Assembly (NCBI GenBank): GCA_947258905.1
Contig: CAMYKF010000599.1
Span: forward strand, 1-10,847
DNA length: 10,847 nt
From: an uncultured Pirellulaceae bacterium
GTDB taxonomy: Bacteria; Planctomycetota; Planctomycetia; Pirellulales; Pirellulaceae
Direction: 5' to 3'
Below the pieces are notes generated by a model. That model worked only from the letters and a program-made list of their open reading frames with translations. It ran no database searches and was not told the origin of the DNA. Each line of letters opens with the position of its first letter. Position 1 is the first letter of the stretch. Shown in pieces: positions 1-6,847 of this stretch. A program made the position numbers and the translations under genes.

Positions 1-2
1 AA

Positions 3-1601
3 ATCATGTTGCAATGGAATGACGGCTCGTGGGAACATCGAGCCATCTGGGGCGAGGATCTGATCGCCTGGGGCACGCCCAACTCGCCTTCACGCCTGTT
101 TATCGGGTCGTTGCCCCGTCCCGGGCAGTGGGTGCGGTTGTCGGTGCCGGCGGCTGATGTGAATTTGAAAGCGGGACAGGCCATCAACGGCGTGGCCCTG
201 ACTCAATATGGCGGCCGCGTGTACTGGGATGCGGTTGGACGTGTGACCAACCCGCCACCGTGGCCGGCCAACGAATCGCTGGCGGACTGGATTGATGAGC
301 AGATCGAGGCCACTGGCGCCAGTCTGCCAGGGCCGCTGAAAAAGATCATCGAATCGCCACGGGACGGGTGGAATGAAGAACAGCTGCGTCAGTTGCAGCA
401 TCATTTTATCGAGCACGTCTTCAGCGGTTCGCGAGGCGTGTTTGAGCCCCTGCAGACTCGAAGAACTGAATCAACCAAACTGCGTGACGAACTAAAAAAG
501 TCGATCCCCACCACGCTGGTCTACCGCGAAGCAAAGGAACCCAAACAGGCTTACGTGCTGAATCGTGGATTGTACGATCAGCCAGGTGACCCGGTCGAGC
601 GAGCCGTGCCCGCTGCTCTGCCTCCGTTACCTGAAGGCCTGGACAACGATCGCATGGCGCTGGCCCGCTGGTTGTTTTCCGGCCAGCATCCACTGGCGGC
701 ACGAGTGGCCGTTAATCGGTTTTGGCAACAGGTATTTGGCACGGGCCTTGTCGAGTCGTCGGAGGACTTTGGTGCACAAGGCACCTTCCCGACTCATCCT
801 GACCTGCTGGATTATTTGTCCGTGGATTTCGTGGAACATGACTGGGACGTGAAATGGCTGATGAAGCAGATGTTGATGTCGGCCACGTATCGGCAACAAT
901 CCAGAACCACCCCGGACTTGCAACAAGCCGATCCCGACAATCGCTGGTTCACACGCGGCCGCCGTTACCGGCTGGATGCCGAGGTGCTGCGTGACCAGGC
1001 TTTGACCATCAGCGGACTGCTGGTTCCCACCATCGGCGGACCCAGTGTGAAACCGCCGCAACCCGATGGTTTGTGGTTTGCCGTGGGATATTCAGGCTCC
1101 AACACGGTGCGTTTCAAAAAAGATGAAGGCCACGACAAGGTGCACCGGCGCAGCATGTACACGTTCTGGAAACGCACGGCACCGCCACCGCAAATGAGTT
1201 TGCTGGATGCGCCGTCGCGTGAAGTCTGTCAGGTACGGCGAGAAAGGACCAACACGCCGCTGCAGGCGTTGATGCTGATGAACGACCCGCAGTACGTGGA
1301 GGCGGCCCGATATTTTGCTCAACGTGTCATGGATGAAGCGGACGATGATATCGGCGAACGCATTCAATGGCTGTTTTGGCACGGATTGGGACGCCGGGCC
1401 GCGGAGAATGAGCTGGCTGTGTTTTCCGAGGCAGTCGCGAAGTGGTCCGACGAGTTCACGGCGAATCCCGAGTCGGCGGGCAAGCTGATTGCCATCGGCG
1501 AGATACCCGCTGCCGATCGCTTCGACGCCGTGGAGCTGGCCAGCTGGACGATGGCTGCCAATTTGTTAATGAATATGGATGAATTTTTGACGAAAAACTG
1601 A
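3..1601 (+). CDS. DUF1553 (PSD1) planctomycete protein, C-terminal part, 5' end outside the window
   Basis: The frame is open to the left edge, and the first Met (position 6) lies inside a conserved domain, so the gene starts upstream of the window. Counted from that Met, residues 1-80 form a Trp-rich beta-type segment (WGEDLI, LPRPGQWVRL, YWDAVGRV) of the kind that sits between the DUF1549 and DUF1553 domains in this family. Residues about 175-210 hold the usual linker (LNRGLYDQPG, then ALPPLP). DUF1553 spans roughly 214-475, with NRFWQQVFGTGLVE at 237-250, THPDLLDY at 263-270 and RTNTPLQAL at 414-422. The C-terminus (WTMAANLLMNMDEFLTKN) looks native. Full-length relatives carry an N-terminal export signal and often a cytochrome-c-like CxxCH domain, neither visible here. 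They are exported proteins of unproven function, repeatedly paired with a DUF1501 gene, as here. A role in extracellular polysaccharide use is only a suggestion from the literature on the phylum. Confidence 0.93.
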   Translation: MMLQWNDGSWEHRAIWGEDLIAWGTPNSPSRLFIGSLPRPGQWVRLSVPAADVNLKAGQAINGVALTQYGGRVYWDAVGRVTNPPPWPANESLADWIDEQIEATGASLPGPLKKIIESPRDGWNEEQLRQLQHHFIEHVFSGSRGVFEPLQTRRTESTKLRDELKKSIPTTLVYREAKEPKQAYVLNRGLYDQPGDPVERAVPAALPPLPEGLDNDRMALARWLFSGQHPLAARVAVNRFWQQVFGTGLVESSEDFGAQGTFPTHPDLLDYLSVDFVEHDWDVKWLMKQMLMSATYRQQSRTTPDLQQADPDNRWFTRGRRYRLDAEVLRDQALTISGLLVPTIGGPSVKPPQPDGLWFAVGYSGSNTVRFKKDEGHDKVHRRSMYTFWKRTAPPPQMSLLDAPSREVCQVRRERTNTPLQALMLMNDPQYVEAARYFAQRVMDEADDDIGERIQWLFWHGLGRRAAENELAVFSEAVAKWSDEFTANPESAGKLIAIGEIPAADRFDAVELASWTMAANLLMNMDEFLTKN

Positions 1602-1706
1602 GTCAAAAGAAAAAAGGGGTCAGGTCCCAAAAAAGGGGTCAGGAGTCAATTTCCGGAACGGCCCTTCGGGTGCTTTGCACAATTGACTCCTGACCCCTTT
1701 TTTGAC
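1602..1706. repeat. REP-like palindromic element between the DUF1553 and DUF1501 genes
   Basis: A 24-base perfect inverted repeat has arms at 1628-1651 and 1681-1704 around a 29-base loop. Each arm contains A6GGGGTCAGGAGTCAATT or its complement, and the loop holds a mini-hairpin CCC-TTC-GGG (1663-1671). A second partial copy of the left arm, A6GGGGTCAGG, lies at 1610-1624, 19 bases upstream of the same string at 1629-1643. The whole unit is bounded by a 7-base inverted repeat, GTCAAAA (1602-1608) and TTTTGAC (1700-1706), and it begins on the first base after the upstream stop codon. Layout and motif resemble the dispersed palindromes mobilised by REP-associated tyrosine (Y1/IS200-like) transposases. 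No transposase gene is in the window, so the element would be non-autonomous and moved in trans. The palindrome is seen; its mobile nature is inferred. Confidence 0.8.
1628..1704. terminator. Possible bidirectional intrinsic terminator or attenuator formed by the palindrome
   Basis: The 24-bp stem starts with C-A6 and ends with T6-G, so a strong hairpin with a U-tract at its 3' side forms in transcripts of either strand. This is the layout of a bidirectional Rho-independent terminator. On the + strand it lies after the DUF1553 stop and only 13 bases before the DUF1501 ATG, so it could reduce read-through into DUF1501 or mask its ribosome binding region. The shape is seen; activity is inferred, and the 29-base loop is longer than in typical terminators. 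Confidence 0.45.
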
Positions 1707-1717
1707 AGGCAATTCGA

Positions 1718-3190
1718 ATGAAACAAACTCCCTTTGAACGATACGTGCAGCTGGAAACCCGCCGCCAGTTCTTTGCGCGCGGAGCGATGGGACTGGGCAC
1801 GGCCGCACTGGCCAGCCTGATTCCCGGGCAGGGACTCGCCTCGACCGCTGCCGCCGAGGACCTGGGCCTGCCGGACCTGCCGCACTTTGCGCCCAAAGCC
1901 AAACGCGCCATCTATCTGTTTATGTCCGGTGCCCCGTCGCAGCTGGACATGTTCGATTACAAACCAGGCATGGCCGAATGGTACGACAGGGAACTGCCCG
2001 ATTCGATTCGGGATGGCCAGCGATTGACCACCATGACGTCCGGACAGGACCGCTTTCCGATTGCACCATCCATCTACAATTTCACCAAACATGACAACGG
2101 CAGCGACGGTGCGTGGGTAAGTGAACTTTTGCCGTTTCACAAGGAGATTGTGGGCGACATTGCGATCATCAAGAGCCTGTGGACCGAAGCGATCAATCAC
2201 GACCCGGCCATTACCTACCTTTGCACGGGCGATCAGTTGCCGGGCAAGGCCAGCCTCGGGGCGTGGCTGAGCTACGGTCTGGGCAGCGAAAACGAAAACC
2301 TGCCGGCCTTTGTCGTGCTCAATTCAACATGGACCGGCCGCAAGGAAGCCCAGGCACTGTTCAATCGGCTGTGGGGCAGCGGATTCCTGCCATCGCAACA
2401 TCAGGGCGTATTGTTACACACCGGCCCGGACCCCGTCCTCTTCCTCCGCAATCCCGATGGCGTCAGTTCCACAATGCGGCGGCAGATGCTCGATTCGCTA
2501 AACCAGTTGAACCAGCACACATACGAGTCGTTCGGCGATCCGGAAATTCACACGAGAATCGCCCAGTACGAAATGGCCTTTCGCATGCAGACCAGTGTGC
2601 CGGATCTGGTCGACGTTTCCGGCGAGTCGGACAAGACACTGGAGATGTACGGGCCCGACGTGCACAAGCCGGGGACGCTGGCCTACAACTGTTTGCTGGC
2701 CCGCAGGTTAAGTGAACGTGGTGTGCGCTTCGTTCAGATTTTTCATCGCGGCTGGGACCAGCACGGCAATTTGCCAGTCGACCTGCCCAACAATTGCCGC
2801 GACCTGGACCAGCCCGCCGTGGCTCTGATCAAGGATCTCAAACAACGTGGTTTGCTGGACGAAACGCTGGTCATCTGGGGCGGCGAATTTGGACGCACAA
2901 TCTATTGTCAGGGCAAACTCACGAAGGAAACTTACGGCCGCGACCACCATCCCCGTTGCTTTACGATGTGGATGGCCGGGGCCGGGATCAAACCCGGCAT
3001 GGTGTTCGGAGAAACAGACGATTTCGGATACAACATTACCGAGAATCCTGTACACATTCACGAACTGAATGCGACCATCCTGAACCAGCTGGGCATTGAC
3101 GCCGAGCGCTTCGTTTTCCGGCATCAGGGACTCGACCAGCGTCTGATTGGCGTGCAGCCAGCCAAACCGGTCTCCGACATTCTCCTGTAA
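1718..3190 (+). CDS. DUF1501 family protein with Tat signal
   Basis: The 490-residue protein has the normal family length. The N-terminus has twin arginines at 15-16 (TRRQFFARGAMG) followed by a hydrophobic stretch to about residue 42, a Tat export signal of the form common in this family. The DUF1501 domain spans about 60-480 and belongs to the alkaline-phosphatase/sulfatase-like fold. Motifs seen are LFMSGAPSQLDMFD (67-80, with D77 and D80), NHDP (160-163), HRGWDQHG (343-350), WGGEFGRT (387-394) and GRDHHP (407-412). Their Asp, Glu and His residues are the probable metal ligands. No Ser/Cys of the sulfatase formylglycine type is evident, so the substrate is unknown. The ATG at 1718 gives a complete Tat signal but has no good Shine-Dalgarno sequence (only CAGG, 1706-1709). 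It pairs with the upstream DUF1553 gene, separated by the palindromic element, and probably acts in the periplasm. Confidence 0.94.
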   Translation: MKQTPFERYVQLETRRQFFARGAMGLGTAALASLIPGQGLASTAAAEDLGLPDLPHFAPKAKRAIYLFMSGAPSQLDMFDYKPGMAEWYDRELPDSIRDGQRLTTMTSGQDRFPIAPSIYNFTKHDNGSDGAWVSELLPFHKEIVGDIAIIKSLWTEAINHDPAITYLCTGDQLPGKASLGAWLSYGLGSENENLPAFVVLNSTWTGRKEAQALFNRLWGSGFLPSQHQGVLLHTGPDPVLFLRNPDGVSSTMRRQMLDSLNQLNQHTYESFGDPEIHTRIAQYEMAFRMQTSVPDLVDVSGESDKTLEMYGPDVHKPGTLAYNCLLARRLSERGVRFVQIFHRGWDQHGNLPVDLPNNCRDLDQPAVALIKDLKQRGLLDETLVIWGGEFGRTIYCQGKLTKETYGRDHHPRCFTMWMAGAGIKPGMVFGETDDFGYNITENPVHIHELNATILNQLGIDAERFVFRHQGLDQRLIGVQPAKPVSDILL

Positions 3191-3227
3191 CGCCGGCACC
3201 GACCGGGCACCCGCTGATCCAGCGTGC

Positions 3228-3256
3228 TTGCCAGTCGGCAGCGCTCGCTGCAAAAT
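3228..3256 (+). promoter_or_regulatory. Possible sigma-70-type promoter for the M32 carboxypeptidase gene
   Basis: TTGCCA at 3228-3233 (5 of 6 to TTGACA) and CAAAAT at 3251-3256 (4 of 6 to TATAAT) are 17 bases apart, with the start codon 36 bases further on. The spacer contains the inverted repeat GCAGCG-CT-CGCTGC (3238-3251), which touches the -10 box. A second small hairpin, CGCTG-ATC-CAGCG (3212-3224), lies just upstream and might help end the DUF1501 transcript, although no T-tract follows it. This is pattern matching only. Confidence 0.33.
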
Positions 3257-3292
3257 TCACGAAACCTGTCCGACGGCCTCTCAGGAACAGTC

Positions 3293-4810
3293 ATGAATTC
3301 GACCGAATCGGTCTGGAAACAGCTAACCGATCATGTGCGTGAAACGGCCATTCTGAAGTCGACTCAGGCATTGCTGGAATGGGACCAGCAAACGATGTTG
3401 CCGCAGCGCGGCGTGGACTGGCGAGCGCAGCAAATCACCTGGATGGCCGGCCAGATTCATCAGCGTGAAACTGACCCTCGTCTGGGTGACTGGTTGCACG
3501 AACTGGCCGATGCCGATTTGGCCGCCGATCCCCATTCCGAGTCCGGAGCCTGTATCCGGGAACTGCAATACCGATTTAACAAGAAAGCCAAACTGCCGCT
3601 GGAACTGGTTGAACAACAGGCCACGGCGCACTCGATCGGCCAGCAGATATGGGCCGAGGCGCGAAAGGACAACGACTTCGCAGCCTTTGCACCGCACTTG
3701 GAAAAGATCTTCGCGCTAAAGCGGGAAGAGGCTGCCGCCTGTGGCGTTACCGAAGATCCCTACGACGCCTTGCTGGATGATTACGAAACCGGCGCATTGA
3801 CCGAACCGGTAGACGAGGTTCTGACGAGACTGAAAGAAGCGTTGGTGCCGCTGATTGCCCAGGCGACCGATGGATCAGTGCCAGTCGACGACGCAATCCT
3901 GCATCGCAGTTATCCGCGGCAAGCCCAGGAAGCGTTCATCCGGGAAGTCACGGCGGCCATCGGATTTGATTACCAGCGCGGACGCCTGGATGTGGCCGCT
4001 CATCCATTCTGCATGGAGTCTGGCCCCCATGATTGCCGCATGACGACCCGTTACAACGAATCTCTGTTCAGTCCGGCGTTCTTTGGCTCGTTGCACGAAG
4101 CGGGCCACGGAATCTATGAACAGGGCTTGCGTACCGAGCAATACGGATTTCCCGCCGGCACGTGGTGCAGCCTGGGAATTCACGAGTCGCAATCCCGGCT
4201 GTGGGAAAACCTTGTGGGTCGCAGCCAGGGATTCTGGCAACACTTCCTGCCACGAGCCCGGCACTGGTTTCCCGAGTCGCTGGCTGATGTTTCGGTGGAC
4301 CAGTTCCACAGGGCCGTCAACCGGATCCAACCCTCACTGATTCGCGTCGAGGCGGACGAGGCGACCTACAATCTGCATATCATTATCCGGTTCGAGCTGG
4401 AGCGGGCATTGATCAACAACCAGCTGGCCGTGCAGGATTTGCCGGAAGCCTGGAATCAAAAATACCGGGAATACCTGGGTATCACGCCACCGGATGAGCG
4501 AAACGGTGTTCTGCAGGACATTCACTGGAGTGCCGGGCTGGTTGGCTATTTCCCCACGTATTCGCTGGGCAATATCTACTCCAGCCAGATGTTCGCACGA
4601 GCGGCAGGGGATCTTGGCGATCTGGAGGAGGATTTTGCCCGGGGTGATTTTGGACCATTGCTTGAGTGGTTGCGGACGGCGGTTCATGCGGCAGGCAATT
4701 GCTATCGGTCCGGCGAATTGATGCAGAAACTGACTGGTTCGACTATCGATGAGAGGCCTTTGATCGATCACTTGAGGCAAAAAGTCGACCGAATCTGTGC
4801 CGCGGCCTGA
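3293..4810 (+). CDS. M32 family metallocarboxypeptidase (carboxypeptidase Taq type)
   Basis: This is a 505-residue zinc-type carboxypeptidase that removes C-terminal amino acids from peptides. No signal peptide is visible, so it probably acts in the cytoplasm in peptide turnover. Length and motifs fit the M32 family throughout: an N-terminal helical part with LLEWDQQTMLP, then DCRMTTR near 247-253, the catalytic metal motif HEAGH at 268-272 (H268 and H272 ligands, E269 general base), HESQSR at 297-302 with E298 as the third ligand, and ADEATYNLH at 354-362. An in-frame GTG at 3224 would add 23 residues, but the ATG at 3293 is preferred: AGGA at 3283-3286 is six bases before it, and the protein from there begins as M32 proteins usually do. 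It appears to be a separate transcription unit, 102 bases after DUF1501, with no evident functional link to its neighbours. Confidence 0.95.
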   Translation: MNSTESVWKQLTDHVRETAILKSTQALLEWDQQTMLPQRGVDWRAQQITWMAGQIHQRETDPRLGDWLHELADADLAADPHSESGACIRELQYRFNKKAKLPLELVEQQATAHSIGQQIWAEARKDNDFAAFAPHLEKIFALKREEAAACGVTEDPYDALLDDYETGALTEPVDEVLTRLKEALVPLIAQATDGSVPVDDAILHRSYPRQAQEAFIREVTAAIGFDYQRGRLDVAAHPFCMESGPHDCRMTTRYNESLFSPAFFGSLHEAGHGIYEQGLRTEQYGFPAGTWCSLGIHESQSRLWENLVGRSQGFWQHFLPRARHWFPESLADVSVDQFHRAVNRIQPSLIRVEADEATYNLHIIIRFELERALINNQLAVQDLPEAWNQKYREYLGITPPDERNGVLQDIHWSAGLVGYFPTYSLGNIYSSQMFARAAGDLGDLEEDFARGDFGPLLEWLRTAVHAAGNCYRSGELMQKLTGSTIDERPLIDHLRQKVDRICAAA

Positions 4811-4840
4811 CGGCCTCTGCCACGCGTTGAGCTGACCTGT

Positions 4841-4867
4841 TTGGCGATCCGGGGTCCGTGCTATAAT
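4841..4867 (+). promoter_or_regulatory. Extended -10 promoter upstream of the zinc-ribbon protein gene
   Basis: TGCTATAAT at 4859-4867 is a perfect extended -10 element (TGn-TATAAT). A weak -35 candidate, TTGGCG, sits at 4841-4846 with a short 15-base spacer, or TTTGGC one base earlier with 16. Weak -35 boxes are normal for extended -10 promoters. Transcription would start near 4874, giving a leader of about 25 bases before the ATG at 4899. The match is seen; activity is inferred. Confidence 0.55.
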
Positions 4868-4898
4868 TGGTGAGTCAAGTGATTCAGGTTTAAAGAAG

Positions 4899-5552
4899 AT
4901 GGCTTCCAGTTCAGACATTTTGAAAGCGGCCGAACCGGTGCCCTGCCCCGATTGCGGCGAGATGTTTCTATTGCCCGAGGGCATGGAAAAGGACACTTCG
5001 CTGGCTTGTCCGCATTGCGATTCCGAGATTACCGGTCAGCAAATCGTGGCCGCGCTTTTGCCGACGGCTGCGATCGTGAAGGGCGAAAAGCAAAGCAACG
5101 GCGAGGAAGCAGCCCAATCGACAGAAACGAGGGAGGCGGCATCGCAATCTTCGGCGATCAGTCACGCGTTCGACGAACAAAGCTACACCATCCCCAAGCC
5201 GCTCAAGACCGCCCAGCGGCGTTCGAGCAGTCGTTATCCACAACGCAAGAAGAAACCACGCAAAAAAAAGAAGGACGAAAAGCCCAGCGGTTTCAGCGAG
5301 CTGTGGCGGATTGCCCTGGGTTTCGTGCTGGCTCTGCCCATTGCCCAGCTGATTCTGTGGTGGGGATTCACGGTCGATCCCCTGGGACTGGCGCCCAGGG
5401 TACACAACTTTGCCCCCTTCCTTGTGCCATCGTCCGTGTACAAACCGGCCCCGGTCACCAAACCCGAGAAGCCGGTTAACAAGGACATGCCGGGAACGCA
5501 ATCCATGGACGACACGAATAATATTCCAATCTCAATTTACCATTCTAAATAG
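4899..5552 (+). CDS. Zinc-ribbon, single-pass membrane protein of unknown function
   Basis: I do not recognise a named family for this 217-residue protein, but its layout is clear. Residues 16-40 form a zinc ribbon with CPDC (C16, C19) and CPHC (C37, C40) spaced as in the MJ0042/rubredoxin-like ribbons common at planctomycete N-termini. Residues 60-105 are polar and low in complexity. Residues 107-126 are strongly basic (RKKKPRKKKK within 116-125). One transmembrane helix follows at about 136-157 (WRIALGFVLALPIAQLILWW). Residues 158-217 form a Pro- and Lys-containing tail. The basic stretch before the helix implies, by the positive-inside rule, that the zinc ribbon is cytoplasmic and the tail is outside. 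Ribosome binding is weak (AAAGAAG close to the ATG). It has its own promoter, ends 53 bases from the convergent HD-GYP gene, and looks monocistronic. Confidence 0.85.
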   Translation: MASSSDILKAAEPVPCPDCGEMFLLPEGMEKDTSLACPHCDSEITGQQIVAALLPTAAIVKGEKQSNGEEAAQSTETREAASQSSAISHAFDEQSYTIPKPLKTAQRRSSSRYPQRKKKPRKKKKDEKPSGFSELWRIALGFVLALPIAQLILWWGFTVDPLGLAPRVHNFAPFLVPSSVYKPAPVTKPEKPVNKDMPGTQSMDDTNNIPISIYHSK

Positions 5553-5605
5553 TAGATTAGGCGCGGTGTTCGGTGCCGACCGCTGCCTGCTCGGCGCCCC
5601 ACTGA

Positions 5606-6820
5606 CTAGTCGGCAAAGTTGCGGCGGATTTGCTCGATATCGTCCAGTCGTCGCATGAACGCATCGAGGACCTTGGGATCGAATCGCCTGCCCACTTCCT
5701 CGTTCATGATCTCAAGGCACTTTTCCAGCGGGAATGCTTTCTTGTAGGGCCGATGGCTGGACAACGCGTCGTAGACGTCTGCCACGGCCGTCATGCGTCC
5801 TTCGATGGGGATGCGGTTCTCCTTCAATCCGTTGGGATAACCGGTACCGTCCCAGTTTTCATGATGCGTCTTGGCGATATTGGCGGCAAGGATCAGCAAT
5901 GAGGATTGCTTTTCCTCACGGGACAGTCGCGCGTTACCCGAGCGACGCTTGAGCATTTCCAATTCGTGACGCGCCAGCGGCTCAATGATTGAACAACCGA
6001 GGTCGCAGTGTTCCTGCATAATGCGGAATGCCTCGTCCGACAGCTTGCCGGGGTTCAGCAGGATGTTGTCCGGCACTCCGATCTTGCCCACGTCATGCAA
6101 CTGCGCAGCCAGTTCAATACGGCGGCAGAACGTCGCGTCAAATCCCAGTTCGTCGGCGATAATCGAGGAAAACTTGCCCACACGGACAACGTGCTTGCCG
6201 GTATCGTTGTCTCTAAATTCCGCTGCTTTAGCGAGGCAGTGAATGATGTGTTCTCGCGATCGCTCCAGTTCCGCCGTTCGCACCTGAACCTGCCGGGACA
6301 GCTCCTCGGCGTATGTGGTCAGGTGATTCTGGTGCGCCTTTACGAGCAGTGCGTTTTGCACCCGCAAAGTCAGATCGCTTGGATCCAGTGGCTTGTTCAG
6401 GAATTCCGAGGCACCCAGTTCCAACGCCATCCGTTTCGTATCTGAATCGCTGGACGCGCTGAGGATAATGAACGGCGTGAATTGCACCGAGGTAATGGAC
6501 TGGCGTGCCCGCAGGATATCCAGCCCGGTCACGTGCGGCATCATGATATCCAGCAGCACAAGATCCGGGTCCTGCGAGTTGATCTGGTGCATGGCTTCCC
6601 GGGAATCGGTCACCTCAATGAATTTGTGGTATCCGGCCGATTGCAGAAAACGGCGCACGACGCGCACCAGAAGGGGCTCGTCGTCGACAATCATGATCTT
6701 CGACGACTTGATTTTCTCAATACTTTCTTCCAGTCGCCGCGGACGGAACATGGAAGTGCCGGTTTCCGGTGCCACCGCCGTGGAACGATTTGGCGTGATG
6801 TCGGTGTTTTGGGAATGCAT
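5606..6820 (-). CDS. Response regulator with HD-GYP domain (probable c-di-GMP phosphodiesterase)
   Basis: This 404-residue protein has a receiver domain at about 40-160 with all key residues: D46/D47 acidic pair, phospho-acceptor D91 (LVLLDIMMP), S121 and K143 (NKP). A helical, probably coiled-coil linker spans 160-192. The HD-GYP domain covers about 193-395, with HDVGKIGVPD (H242, D243), HHENWDGTGYP (H319, H320; GYP at 327-329) and ADVYDAL (347-353). All metal and GYP residues are present, so hydrolysis of cyclic di-GMP is expected, controlled by phosphorylation of D91. An extra polar stretch of about 30 residues (283-312) lies between the HD and GYP motifs, which I believe also occurs in close relatives. 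The first 40 residues are an unstructured-looking extension; Met24 is an alternative start, and AGAAGA upstream of Met1 weakly favours the longer form. It begins 27 bases after the kinase stop codon, so it is very likely co-transcribed with it and its phospho-target. Confidence 0.95.
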   Translation of the reverse strand: MHSQNTDITPNRSTAVAPETGTSMFRPRRLEESIEKIKSSKIMIVDDEPLLVRVVRRFLQSAGYHKFIEVTDSREAMHQINSQDPDLVLLDIMMPHVTGLDILRARQSITSVQFTPFIILSASSDSDTKRMALELGASEFLNKPLDPSDLTLRVQNALLVKAHQNHLTTYAEELSRQVQVRTAELERSREHIIHCLAKAAEFRDNDTGKHVVRVGKFSSIIADELGFDATFCRRIELAAQLHDVGKIGVPDNILLNPGKLSDEAFRIMQEHCDLGCSIIEPLARHELEMLKRRSGNARLSREEKQSSLLILAANIAKTHHENWDGTGYPNGLKENRIPIEGRMTAVADVYDALSSHRPYKKAFPLEKCLEIMNEEVGRRFDPKVLDAFMRRLDDIEQIRRNFAD

Positions 6821-6847
6821 GATGGTCTTCTGGCGGCAACGATTTGT

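Noticed and set aside
1..1601. Possibility that the first gene is a complete 531-residue protein starting at position 6
   Set aside because: The frame is open to the edge, the sequence at the Met is already inside a conserved domain, and neither an export signal nor the usual DUF1549 domain is present.
1646..2200. Open frame on the - strand overlapping the palindrome and the DUF1501 start
   Set aside because: It is antisense to a well-supported DUF1501 gene, and its C-terminal peptide is simply the translated palindrome, a known source of spurious protein predictions.
3224..3292. Upstream GTG start adding 23 residues to the M32 peptidase
   Set aside because: The added residues are unlike M32 N-termini, and the ATG at 3293 has AGGA six bases upstream.
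4334..4996. Open frame (220 codons) on the - strand across the end of the M32 gene and the following promoter
   Set aside because: Antisense to the conserved M32 C-terminus and to the zinc-ribbon N-terminus, with no motif of its own.
5560..5598. GC-rich hairpin (GGCGC...GCGCC) between the convergent zinc-ribbon and HD-GYP genes, considered as a terminator
   Set aside because: The outer stem is only 5 bp around a long interior with weak pairing, and no T-tract follows on either strand.
5606..6820. HD-GYP domain considered as degenerate because of the extra residues between HD and GYP motifs
   Set aside because: H242, D243, H319, H320 and GYP at 327-329 are all present, so the domain looks catalytically competent and the insert is probably a subfamily trait.
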